Source: an archaeon (GTDB lineage Archaea > Iainarchaeota > Iainarchaeia > Iainarchaeales > Iainarchaeaceae). Taken from it: a stretch of DNA of 35,262 nucleotides. How positions within the stretch are numbered: the stretch's first letter is position 1; each line of letters begins with the position of its first letter. Both the position numbers and the translations under genes were made by a program. Below are positions 1-7,075 of this stretch, in pieces. The stretch covers positions 1 through 35,262 of the forward strand of contig JANLGZ010000034.1 of the NCBI GenBank assembly GCA_024653905.1. The letters are read 5' to 3'. The notes under the pieces were generated by a model that did not search any database, had not been told where the DNA came from, and worked only from the letters and a program-made list of their open reading frames with translations.

Positions 1-630
1 GTGGTTACTGGCCAGTCTAGGTATGATGTTATTTCACAACCAGAAAAAATATTTAACAAGGAAACTTATTGTAGTCACTATAATCTTAATCCTGCTAAAA
101 AAATTGTGCTTTTTGCTGTTGCTTTGCCAATAAAACCATTCATTGATTCTGAAAGAAAAATTTTCAAAGCACTCAGAAAAATGGAGGGTATTCAGGTTGT
201 TCTGAAGCCTCACCCAAGAGGAGACTCAAAAAAGTACCGTGAAATAGCATTGGAAGAAGGACTTGATGTTAAAATAATCCATGAGGACTCGAGTGTTTTT
301 GAATCTATTTTTGCCAGTGATCTTGTTATTACTCATCCATCAACCATTGTAACTGAAGCAGTGATGATGAGCAGACCTGTGGTACTAATTGAGTTTACTG
401 ACAAAAAAGAAGAAATTCCCTGGGTTGAAAGCGGAGTAGCCTTAAGAGTTTCAGAAGAAAAAAATGCAGAGGGAAAAATTCGGCAGATGCTTTTTGATAA
501 AACTGCAATCAAAAAAATGTCTCAGGCCAGGGAAAAATTTGTTACAAATCACTTGTATAAACTGGACGGAAAATCTACACAAAGACAGGTAGAATTGATT
601 ATTGAAATGATAAAAAATAAAACTAATTAA
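1..630 (+). CDS. GT-B-like surface carbohydrate protein, 3' part
   Basis: The reading frame is open from the first base of the window, so this is very probably the C-terminal part of a longer gene; the GTG at base 1 need not be the start. The 209 visible residues look like the C-terminal Rossmann domain of a GT-B protein of the CDP-glycerol glycerophosphotransferase or UDP-GlcNAc 2-epimerase-like group. A strand is followed by VVLKPHPRGD at about residue 65, and then SDLVITHPSTIVTEAVMMSRPVV (about 106-128), which resembles the nucleotide-phosphate loop of these families. The call rests on this pattern only; donor and acceptor are unknown. It is separated by 30 bases from a convergent radical SAM gene. 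It could be a glycosyltransferase or a surface carbohydrate biosynthesis protein of unknown reaction. Confidence 0.6.
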   Translation: MVTGQSRYDVISQPEKIFNKETYCSHYNLNPAKKIVLFAVALPIKPFIDSERKIFKALRKMEGIQVVLKPHPRGDSKKYREIALEEGLDVKIIHEDSSVFESIFASDLVITHPSTIVTEAVMMSRPVVLIEFTDKKEEIPWVESGVALRVSEEKNAEGKIRQMLFDKTAIKKMSQAREKFVTNHLYKLDGKSTQRQVELIIEMIKNKTN

Positions 631-660
631 AAGTAAATGAAAAATAATTTAGTGCAAAAA

Positions 661-2094
661 TTATCCGTTCTTGTCGAGATGTCTTGCGCCTCTGAAATTA
701 TCTATTTCTCCAGCGTAAAGAGCGGTAAAATCTTTTATTATTTTTTTTGCCTCTTCCATATTTCCTGAGGTGTGCTTATAATGATCAATAACTAGGTCAG
801 TGTTTACCTCTAGAAGTAGTTTGTATGCTTGTTCATCAGGAATACTCATATTATTAATAAAAATCAAATCAGAGTTCTTGAATTTCTTAAAAAAATCATC
901 TGCTCCGCCCAGTTTTCCCTGTTTAATAAGAGTATAATATAATGGGCTTCCAGGGTAAGGGGTTACAGGTCTGATTGTTCTGCATTGATCATAAGTGTTA
1001 TATTTCATTATAAAATTGGCGTTGTTTCTCAGTGTTTCTGCAGTATCCCCAAAGTTGTTCCAAATGAAATTCAGACCCATTCCTACTCCGCCGACTTTTT
1101 TCACAACCTCAAGGGCATTAATGTTCTTTTTTACAGTAGTGTTCTTGTCCATTATTCTCAACACTTCATCATCAGATGACTCAAAACCAAAGTTAATGAA
1201 TGTGCATCCGCATCTTTTAAGTATTTCTATAAGTTCCTCATCAATTAAATCAACACGAGCATTGCATGAAAATTTTATTTTAAGATTTGCCTCTTTAAGG
1301 GCTTTCTCAAACTCACGCAGGCGTGATTTTGAAAGTACAAAAAGTTCGTCTAAGAAATAATAGCATGTAACCCCGTATCTTTCATAAAGAATCTTTAATT
1401 CTTCTATAATATTCTGGAGGCTTCTTACTCTAATTCCTCTTTCGAGCCTATAACAAAAATTACATCTGTTGATGCATCCTCTGCTTGAAAGAAAAACAAA
1501 AGTTTTTTCTCCTGGGTCCTGTTTGAAAAATTTTATTGAGTTAACATATTTTTCCATTGGGAAAATTTCCCAAAGAGGAAAAGGAATTTCATCAATATTA
1601 CTGATAGGAGCATCTCTTTCGTTAACAATCGGTTCTCCATTTTCTGTGTATGCAATGCCTTTGATTTCATTCAACGGCTTGTTGTTTATTTTTGCATCCA
1701 AAAGTTTGATTATTCCTTTTTCAAATTCACCAATTGCAATTATATCGGCTTTTGTTTCTTTGAGCAGATATTCCGGAATTGGAGATGGACCAGAACCCCC
1801 GAGAACAAACCATGCATTTTTTTTATGGGCATTAATTGTTTCGCATAGCTCTCTTACGGTTTCCTCGAAACGTGCTGCCATGAAGCCCACGCCTATCAAA
1901 TCATACTCATTTTCATCAAGGTGTTTGGCAAGTTCCTCATTAGTATAATGAAAAATATCCATACAATATGATTCTACCTGAGCGCCCTTCTCATGCAGGA
2001 CAGCAGCAAGATATGCCGGACCAAGCGGAAGAAGATTATCATCTTGGTAAACATCATGAATAATGAAAAGAACCTTGTTTTTCTTTGTAAACAT
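661..2094 (-). CDS. Cobalamin-binding-type radical SAM protein (first of three)
   Basis: 477 residues from the ATG; a TTG lies one codon earlier. The N-terminal 140 or so residues form a B12-binding-like Rossmann domain (LPLGPAYLAAVLHEKG, then FVLGGSGPSPIPEYLL). The radical SAM domain carries the 4Fe-4S motif SSRGCINRCNFC, cysteines 207, 211 and 214. The DxHxxG cobalamin-histidine motif is not visible, so any cobalamin would bind base-off, as in class B radical SAM enzymes. Known members methylate unactivated carbons or do other radical chemistry on sugars, lipids and antibiotics; the substrate here is unknown. The gene stands alone, divergent from neuA and convergent with the truncated GT-B gene. 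A TATA-like box about 27 bases before the ATG suggests a leaderless transcript. The family call is firm; a role on glycan or lipid is inferred from context. Confidence 0.85.
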   Translation of the reverse strand: MFTKKNKVLFIIHDVYQDDNLLPLGPAYLAAVLHEKGAQVESYCMDIFHYTNEELAKHLDENEYDLIGVGFMAARFEETVRELCETINAHKKNAWFVLGGSGPSPIPEYLLKETKADIIAIGEFEKGIIKLLDAKINNKPLNEIKGIAYTENGEPIVNERDAPISNIDEIPFPLWEIFPMEKYVNSIKFFKQDPGEKTFVFLSSRGCINRCNFCYRLERGIRVRSLQNIIEELKILYERYGVTCYYFLDELFVLSKSRLREFEKALKEANLKIKFSCNARVDLIDEELIEILKRCGCTFINFGFESSDDEVLRIMDKNTTVKKNINALEVVKKVGGVGMGLNFIWNNFGDTAETLRNNANFIMKYNTYDQCRTIRPVTPYPGSPLYYTLIKQGKLGGADDFFKKFKNSDLIFINNMSIPDEQAYKLLLEVNTDLVIDHYKHTSGNMEEAKKIIKDFTALYAGEIDNFRGARHLDKNG

Positions 2095-2115
2095 CAATTT
2101 AACCTTTTAAATCTG

Positions 2116-2127
2116 TATTTTTGTATA
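2116..2127 (-). promoter_or_regulatory. TATA-like box for the radical SAM gene at 661-2094
   Basis: On the minus strand this reads TATACAAAAATA and is centred about 27 bases before the ATG at 2094, the position expected of an archaeal TATA box for a leaderless mRNA. No clear Shine-Dalgarno sequence lies between. The AT-rich background makes chance matches easy. Confidence 0.4.
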
Positions 2128-2250
2128 CAGAGGAATAGTAAATATTTTTCACAACCTTGTTTAAAACACTTGTCTTTTTTCTTTCTGCCGTATTTTTTGG
2201 CGAATTACCAATTATTGTTGTAACAAAAATAATATTAACAACAAAATTTC

Positions 2251-2262
2251 AATATAAATAAA
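2251..2262 (+). promoter_or_regulatory. TATA-like box for neuA
   Basis: AATATAAATAAA is centred about 24 bases before the ATG at 2279, consistent with leaderless transcription of the neuA-neuB pair. It lies in the 184-base divergent gap with the radical SAM gene, which therefore holds promoters for both directions; I see nothing else in that gap. Confidence 0.45.
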
Positions 2263-2278
2263 CTAAACAGGAAACTAT

Positions 2279-2965
2279 ATGAACAATTACGATATTCTGG
2301 CAATAATTCCTGCAAGAGGCGGTTCTAAAGGCTTGCTGAAAAAAAACATTAAACCGCTTAACAAAAGGCCGCTTATTTATTATGCGATTAGTGAAGCTAA
2401 AAAAGCAGGGATAAAAAGAATTGTTGTTTCCACTGATAATAAAGAAATAGAAAAAGCAGCAGTTAAATACGGAAGCCAAACAATTATTCGACCTAAAAAA
2501 CTTGCAAAAGATTCAACCCCTATGTTACCTGTAATAAAACATGCCTTGTCAGTTTTGCGTAAAGAAAAATATTCTCCTGATATTGTTTTGGTTTTGCAGC
2601 CAACCAGCCCGCTCAGAAAAGCTTCTGACATAAAAAAAGCATTGAAACTTCTTTATGTTTCAAAAGCAGATTCAGTTATTTCTGTTACAAAACTAAAAAA
2701 ACCTATAGAATGGGTTCTTGAAAAAAATAACAAAGGTTTTCTTGTGAATAATTCAAGCAAAAAAATTTATGCAAGACAGCAGGCTAAAGAAAGGTATTAT
2801 CCTAATGGCGCAATCTTTGTATCCTGGACAGAATCAATCCTGAAAAATAACCTTCTTTATGGCCCTAAAACAACAGGTTATGTAATGCCTGAGGAATCAT
2901 CTGTTGATATTGATACAGAACTTGATTTTATTCTTGCAGAAAAATTGTTGAAGGGGAAAAAATGA
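2279..2965 (+). CDS. neuA: CMP-nonulosonate (acylneuraminate/legionaminate) cytidylyltransferase
   Basis: 228 residues, the usual size of the single-domain family. The nucleotide-binding signature IIPARGGSKGLLKKNI (about 9-24) is diagnostic, and VLVLQPTSPLR (about 102-112) and the late SVDIDTELDF are typical. The family activates a nonulosonic acid with CTP, giving CMP-sugar and pyrophosphate. The stop overlaps the neuB start by four bases (ATGA), so the two are translationally coupled. NeuA, LegF and PseF are close relatives. The legionaminate reading (LegF) comes from the neighbours, not from this protein alone. The related KDO cytidylyltransferase is less likely in an archaeal neighbourhood containing NeuB and NeuC. 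Confidence 0.9.
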   Translation: MNNYDILAIIPARGGSKGLLKKNIKPLNKRPLIYYAISEAKKAGIKRIVVSTDNKEIEKAAVKYGSQTIIRPKKLAKDSTPMLPVIKHALSVLRKEKYSPDIVLVLQPTSPLRKASDIKKALKLLYVSKADSVISVTKLKKPIEWVLEKNNKGFLVNNSSKKIYARQQAKERYYPNGAIFVSWTESILKNNLLYGPKTTGYVMPEESSVDIDTELDFILAEKLLKGKK

Positions 2966-4011
2966 ACATAAAAATAGGCAAAAAAAATATAGGTCCTAAT
3001 GAAAGAGCATTTATTATTGCTGAAGCCGGGGTCAACCATAATGGCAGTTTCAGGATAGCAAAGAAGCTAGTGGATGAAGCGGTTGTTGCAGGGGTTGATG
3101 CAATAAAATTTCAGACTTTTTCTGCAGACCGATTAGTCACAATTGATGCCCCCAAAGCAGATTATCAGAAAAAAAATACTCATAATTCCGCTTCACAATA
3201 TTCAATGCTGAAAAAACTCGAGTTAAGTGAAAAGAACCAAACGGCACTGAAAAAATATTGTGATTCAAAGAAAATAATTTTCCTTTCTACACCCCATTCA
3301 GGAATTGAGGATGTAGATTTTTTGTCAAATTTAAATGTTGAGGCTTTCAAAATTTCTTCAGCGGATTTAACTAATATTCCTCTTATTGAATATGCTGCAA
3401 AGAAACGAAAACCAATAATTTTGAGTACAGGGATGTCTAGCTTTGAAGAGATTTCAAAAGCAGTGAACGCAATAAGAAAAAGAGGCAATAAACAAATAAT
3501 TCTGCTTCAGTGTACAACCTCCTATCCTTGTCCTCCAGAGGATGTTAATCTTCTTGCAATGAAAACAATGGAAAAAAAATTCAAACTTCACATTGGATTT
3601 TCGGATCATACTACTGGGTTATTGGCAGCACAATTAGCTGTTGCTATGGGGGCAAAGGTAATTGAGAAGCATTTCACACTTGATAAAAATATGCCTGGGC
3701 CAGACCATTGTGCTTCTATCAATCCGAAACAGCTTTCAGAATTTGTTTTAGGGATAAGATTAGTTGAGAAAATACTGGGGTCTGAGAAAAAAACAGTTTT
3801 ACAATCTGAAAAGAGTAATCTAAAAACAATCAGAAAAGGCATTTATGTGGCACAATCCATATTAAAAGGCACTAAAATTACTCGAAAAATGCTTTGCATA
3901 AAAAGACCTTTTGCAGGGTTGCTTCCTGAAAAAATTGTTTCAATTATAGGAAAAAAAGCAGTGAAAAATCTTGAAAAGGATACTCCTCTGAAAAAGAATT
4001 ATGTGCGTTGA
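2962..4011 (+). CDS. neuB: N-acetylneuraminate/legionaminate synthase
   Basis: 349 residues with the standard two-domain layout. A TIM-barrel condensing domain (about 1-280) has FIIAEAGVNHNG (18-28), FLSTPHS (107-113), GFSDHT (212-217) and IEKHFTLDKNMPGPDH (234-249). A C-terminal SAF/antifreeze-like domain (about 288-349) starts at RKGIYVAQ. The enzyme joins phosphoenolpyruvate to a 6-carbon N-acyl sugar to make a 9-carbon nonulosonate. The segment TTSYPCPPEDVNL (185-197) looks closer to the legionaminate-synthase pattern than to pseudaminate synthases, a judgement from memory. It overlaps neuA by four bases and ends three bases from the convergent neuC. Whether the substrate is ManNAc or a diacetamido-trideoxy-mannose is inferred from the neighbouring dehydratase, aminotransferase and acetyltransferase. 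Confidence 0.9.
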   Translation: MNIKIGKKNIGPNERAFIIAEAGVNHNGSFRIAKKLVDEAVVAGVDAIKFQTFSADRLVTIDAPKADYQKKNTHNSASQYSMLKKLELSEKNQTALKKYCDSKKIIFLSTPHSGIEDVDFLSNLNVEAFKISSADLTNIPLIEYAAKKRKPIILSTGMSSFEEISKAVNAIRKRGNKQIILLQCTTSYPCPPEDVNLLAMKTMEKKFKLHIGFSDHTTGLLAAQLAVAMGAKVIEKHFTLDKNMPGPDHCASINPKQLSEFVLGIRLVEKILGSEKKTVLQSEKSNLKTIRKGIYVAQSILKGTKITRKMLCIKRPFAGLLPEKIVSIIGKKAVKNLEKDTPLKKNYVR

Positions 4012-4014
4012 GTT

Positions 4015-5163
4015 TCAATTATCAAAATTTTTTTTCTGAAGAAGCTTTTGATTTATATTAGTTTTTGCAAGTATTTGGCAAATTTTTTTGCCAGTAGTTC
4101 CATTGCCATAAATTATTTTTGCGTTTTTTGCTTTTTTAATAAAGTTTTTATCAAACAGTGCTTTTCTAATCGCGTTTTCAATTTTTTTTGCATCATGAGG
4201 AGTATTAATTACATTTGTGCTTCTTTCTCTTCCGTCCTGTCGGATTCCGATGTTAATTGCAGGTATTCCGAATGCCGTGCTTTCTATTACTCCGCTACTT
4301 GAGTTGCCGAGTATACCTCCTGAAAATTTTAAAATGCTAAGATATTCTTTTTGTGAGAGATTTTTACATACAATAATCTGTTTTCCTGCCTGTTTTTTTA
4401 TTTGTGTTATCATTTTTCTGGCGCCGGAATCAGAGTTAGGGTAAATCAAGATCGTCTGTACTTTTGATTTAATAACTGCATCAAGCGTTTCTTTCATCTG
4501 CATTCCTGCTTTTTCAGATTCAGTTGTCACAGGGTGCTGAACCACAATAATAAATTTTTCTTCGGGGATAATTCCAAATTTTTTTCCAATCCATTTTTTG
4601 TCAAACAATTTTGCGTTAAGAATCGTGTCCATGCAAGGTGCTCCGACAATATTTATTCTCCAATTGGATTCGCCCATTTTTCTTATTCTTTCAGCGCTTT
4701 TTTTTGTTGCCGGAAAATGAATGTTTGCAAGTTTTGTGATTGCGTGTCTTACAGATTCATCAATTCCTGCCCTGCTTATGTCTCCACCGTGAAGGTGTGC
4801 AATTGGAATATTCATATAAACTGCCGCAATTGCTCCGGCAAAAGCTTCTGTTCTATCCCCAAGAACAACAAGAAAATCAGGTTTTATTTTTTTCATTGCA
4901 TTTGCAATTCCTGCAATTCCTTTCCCCATTGATTCAGCCATAGAAAAACCAGTGTCCTTTTCAGGGTTCATTTTGACTCTGGCGCTAATTTTAAAACCGT
5001 CTTTTTCTATTTCCTTTACACTGTATCCGAATTCTTTTGAGAGGTGCATTCCAGTTGCTATTACAAAAAGCTTAAGTTTCGGGTGATTTTTGATTTCTTT
5101 CATCACAGGTTTCAAAAGGCCGTATTCTGCTCTTGTTCCGGTCAGTACACACACTTTAATCAT
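4015..5163 (-). CDS. neuC: UDP-sugar 2-epimerase, hydrolysing (NeuC/LegG type)
   Basis: 382 residues, normal for the hydrolysing epimerases. The N-terminal signature is TGTRAEYGLL (8-17), followed by VVLGDRTEAFAG (99-110), IAHLHGGD (121-128) and, near the C-terminus, NSSSGVIESTAFGIPAINIG, the UDP-binding region. It releases UDP while inverting C2 of UDP-GlcNAc (NeuC) or of UDP-2,4-diacetamido-trideoxy-glucose (LegG). Because the dehydratase, aminotransferase and acetyltransferase that make the latter are encoded at 6674-9301, LegG is the more likely role. Its start overlaps the stop of the formyltransferase-like gene by four bases, so it is the third gene of a three-gene minus-strand operon. 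Confidence 0.88.
   Translation of the reverse strand: MIKVCVLTGTRAEYGLLKPVMKEIKNHPKLKLFVIATGMHLSKEFGYSVKEIEKDGFKISARVKMNPEKDTGFSMAESMGKGIAGIANAMKKIKPDFLVVLGDRTEAFAGAIAAVYMNIPIAHLHGGDISRAGIDESVRHAITKLANIHFPATKKSAERIRKMGESNWRINIVGAPCMDTILNAKLFDKKWIGKKFGIIPEEKFIIVVQHPVTTESEKAGMQMKETLDAVIKSKVQTILIYPNSDSGARKMITQIKKQAGKQIIVCKNLSQKEYLSILKFSGGILGNSSSGVIESTAFGIPAINIGIRQDGRERSTNVINTPHDAKKIENAIRKALFDKNFIKKAKNAKIIYGNGTTGKKICQILAKTNINQKLLQKKNFDN
4028..4035 (+). terminator. T8 run after neuB
   Basis: Eight consecutive T residues lie 17 bases past the neuB stop. Archaeal transcription can end at such oligo-T tracts without a hairpin. The tract lies inside the 3' end of the convergent neuC gene. Confidence 0.3.
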
Positions 5164-5906
5164 TTGAGTTCAGCTCTCCATAAAATTAGTTTTTTACCTT
5201 TGTTATGTAGATATGCTCCGTTGTAGGGTTTTGAAAAGGCCCTTATTTTTCTTGATATTTCTTCAAGAGTTTCGTTTTTGAGATCAATGCAATTGCTGTT
5301 TTTTTCAGGCTTTTCAAATTCACTTGCCTTTGATTCGTCCTGCTTTTTCCAAAGAACCTTTTTTTGTGCGATAAGAGGTAAGTATTTTTTCACAAGTTTC
5401 TTTCCTGTCTCAATAACCTTTTCATAAACTTCAAAAGAGTGATCGTTTTTTTCAATCAAGAATTTTTCCTGTCCTGCAATATCTCCGTTGTCTATTCCAT
5501 CAGAAACACGGAACATTGTTACTCCTGATTCCTTCCAACCGTGGAGAATGCTGTTTATAATTGGAGCTGGACCCCTTCCTTTTGGCAGAAGAGTCGGATG
5601 AAAACCAATGAATCCTTCTTTTGGCATGCTCAAAATTTCTTTACTAATAACCTGCCTCCATCCGCACATAACAATCAAATCCGGTGCAAGTTTTTTGATT
5701 AATTTTGCTTCAAGGTCTAATCTTTCTATTTCAAAAACATCAATTCCGAACTCTTTCCACTTTTTGATTTCTATTCCATCATACATTACGGTTTTTGTTC
5801 CATCTGCAAGAGTGATTATGCCGGTGATGTTTATCCCTTCAAGATTAATTGCTTCTTTAAGCAGCTCATATCCAAATCGATTAGCAGATAGCCACAATAT
5901 ATTCAT
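5160..5906 (-). CDS. Formyltransferase-fold protein, probable sugar N-formyltransferase
   Basis: 248 residues from the ATG at 5906; a GTG three codons upstream (5915) is an alternative start with AGGG before it. The family signature GFHPTLLPKGRGPAPI (101-116) and GVTMFRVSDGIDNGDIAG (about 128-145) are those of the 10-formyl-tetrahydrofolate-dependent formyltransferases (Fmt, ArnA N-domain, WbkC). The catalytic His (103) and Asp (139) are present, but the Asn of the usual N-x-H is glycine (101). The C-terminal part is short and not clearly the Fmt tRNA-binding domain, so a sugar-nucleotide amine is a better substrate guess than Met-tRNA. Archaea do not formylate initiator tRNA, which supports this. 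It sits between the PIG-L deacetylase and NeuC, both overlapping or touching it. Substrate could be a nonulosonate precursor or perosamine. Confidence 0.75.
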   Translation of the reverse strand: MNILWLSANRFGYELLKEAINLEGINITGIITLADGTKTVMYDGIEIKKWKEFGIDVFEIERLDLEAKLIKKLAPDLIVMCGWRQVISKEILSMPKEGFIGFHPTLLPKGRGPAPIINSILHGWKESGVTMFRVSDGIDNGDIAGQEKFLIEKNDHSFEVYEKVIETGKKLVKKYLPLIAQKKVLWKKQDESKASEFEKPEKNSNCIDLKNETLEEISRKIRAFSKPYNGAYLHNKGKKLILWRAELK

Positions 5907-5908
5907 TG

Positions 5909-6550
5909 CTACCACGTTTCCCTGATAATCATGAATGCTTCCGCGTTCTCTGTGCAGATTTCACTTCCGCGTTTTCCTGACAAAAGTTGTATTCCCTTTG
6001 CACTTCTAGGGTGAGGGTTTTTTTTCACTTCAGATTTGTAAATTTCAAATGCGCTTATTTTCTTTTTTAAAAATTTTGTTATATCTACCCAAAAATTCGG
6101 GCGGAATGTATCAACACCCCATTCAGTTTCCGAAAGTGTTTCATAACAAAGCAGTCTTATTTTTTTTGGAGGTCTAACTGCAACCATAGTGCCGTTGAAA
6201 ACCATTGCATGATCCTGATTTAAATCACCCCAAAAATTAGTGTACACAATATCGGGATTTACTTTTTCAACAATTTCTGTTATTTTTTTATTAATTTCTC
6301 CATGGGCTATTTCATTAAGTTTTATAGTTGGAAAATCCAGATTGAATCTTTTTTTTATTTTAAGCAGTTTGTCAACTTTTTTTTGCTCTTGAATTTTTTT
6401 TGCAATATATTCCTTTGACCATTTTGGTTCATGCGCTTTTGTAACAATGCAAACATAAACATCATCTCCATCGGAAACGTGTTTGCAAATCGTTCCGCCA
6501 ACCCCAAGTATTTCATCATCCGGATGTGCGCCTACAACAAGTACCTTCAT
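5909..6550 (-). CDS. PIG-L/LmbE-type zinc-dependent N-deacetylase
   Basis: 213 residues when started at the ATG at 6550, which has a strong AAGGAG eight bases upstream; a longer frame from 6586 lacks such support. The family signature VGAHPDDE (6-13) supplies His9 and Asp12 as zinc ligands, and DLNQDHAMV carries the probable third ligand. Relatives remove acetyl from GlcNAc-PI, GlcNAc-inositol or other N-acetyl sugars. First gene of the operon with the formyltransferase-like gene and neuC; its stop lies just before the next start. A deacetylase next to a formyltransferase suggests replacement of an N-acetyl by an N-formyl group on the sugar made here, which is inference. It could also deacetylate a lipid-linked GlcNAc. 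Confidence 0.85.
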   Translation of the reverse strand: MKVLVVGAHPDDEILGVGGTICKHVSDGDDVYVCIVTKAHEPKWSKEYIAKKIQEQKKVDKLLKIKKRFNLDFPTIKLNEIAHGEINKKITEIVEKVNPDIVYTNFWGDLNQDHAMVFNGTMVAVRPPKKIRLLCYETLSETEWGVDTFRPNFWVDITKFLKKKISAFEIYKSEVKKNPHPRSAKGIQLLSGKRGSEICTENAEAFMIIRETW

Positions 6551-6558
6551 TTTTTCAG

Positions 6559-6564
6559 CTCCTT
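6559..6564 (-). promoter_or_regulatory. Ribosome-binding site deciding the deacetylase start
   Basis: On the minus strand AAGGAG stands eight bases before the ATG at 6550. It fixes this ATG rather than the one 36 bases upstream. Confidence 0.7.
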
Positions 6565-6642
6565 TTAATACTGTTAATTCACTCAAATTAAAATGTTTGG
6601 GTACATTCCTTAATCTGTTTAAAGTTGGCTAATTAGAAATTG

Positions 6643-6654
6643 TTTTTAAATATA
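6643..6654 (+). promoter_or_regulatory. TATA-like box for the acetyltransferase gene
   Basis: TTTTTAAATATA is centred about 26 bases before the ATG at 6674, with no ribosome-binding site between. This is one of the clearest leaderless-type promoters in the window and drives the 6674-9301 cluster. Confidence 0.6.
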
Positions 6655-6673
6655 AAGCCTCACTATTTGGTTA

Positions 6674-7072
6674 ATGTCCTCTGAAAGATTCAAAGAATGG
6701 GTAATGCCAAAAATAGAAGAAGGAAAACTTACTCAATATAATTGGCTGGTTCAGCACAAGAAAGGTCTTGTTTTGGGTGAGAAAACCGATATAGGTGCGT
6801 TTACTTACATTAATGCAAAGAACGGAGTGGAAATTAAGGAACTTTGTCAGGTTGGTTCGCATTGCAGTATTTATAGTGAATCAACAATCGATGGTAAAAC
6901 TGGCAAAGTTATTTTGGAAAAAAATAGCAGAATAGGTTCACATACAGTAATAATGCCTGGGGTTACAATAGGCGAGAACAGCATTATAGGTGCCCATAGT
7001 TTTGTGAACAAAGACATTCCTGCTAACGTCGTTGCTATTGGATGCCCTGCAAAAGTAATTAAAAAATTGTGA
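6674..7072 (+). CDS. Left-handed beta-helix N-acetyltransferase (LegH/NeuD/PglD-like)
   Basis: 132 residues, short for the family. Hexapeptide-repeat periodicity is visible from about residue 33: VLGEKTDIGAFTYI, then VILEKNSRIGSHTVI, VTIGENSIIGAHSFV and finally the closing turn IPANVVAIGCPAKVIKKL that is typical of these acetyl-CoA enzymes. It heads a plus-strand cluster; the aminotransferase begins four bases after its stop. By position it should acetylate the 4-amino group made by that aminotransferase, giving a 2,4-diacetamido-2,4,6-trideoxy sugar for NeuC/LegG. The N-terminal 30 residues are not helix repeats and have no recognised domain. The family assignment is secure; the acceptor is inferred from context. 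Confidence 0.82.
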   Translation: MSSERFKEWVMPKIEEGKLTQYNWLVQHKKGLVLGEKTDIGAFTYINAKNGVEIKELCQVGSHCSIYSESTIDGKTGKVILEKNSRIGSHTVIMPGVTIGENSIIGAHSFVNKDIPANVVAIGCPAKVIKKL

Positions 7073-7075
7073 GAA

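Noticed and set aside
1..3. GTG at the first base as a true start codon
   Set aside because: The frame is open to the edge and the visible protein begins in the middle of a domain, so the gene almost surely starts outside the window.
2962..4011. Pseudaminate synthase (PseI)
   Set aside because: The TTSYPCPPEDVNL segment and the Met-type dehydratase at 8279 fit the legionaminate/neuraminate branch better.
4048..4932. Several open frames antisense to neuC and other genes
   Set aside because: They lie wholly within strongly recognisable genes, have no family resemblance and reflect low stop frequency in the opposite strand.
5160..5906. Methionyl-tRNA formyltransferase
   Set aside because: Archaea do not formylate initiator tRNA, the C-terminal tRNA-binding domain is not evident, and the gene lies inside a sugar operon.
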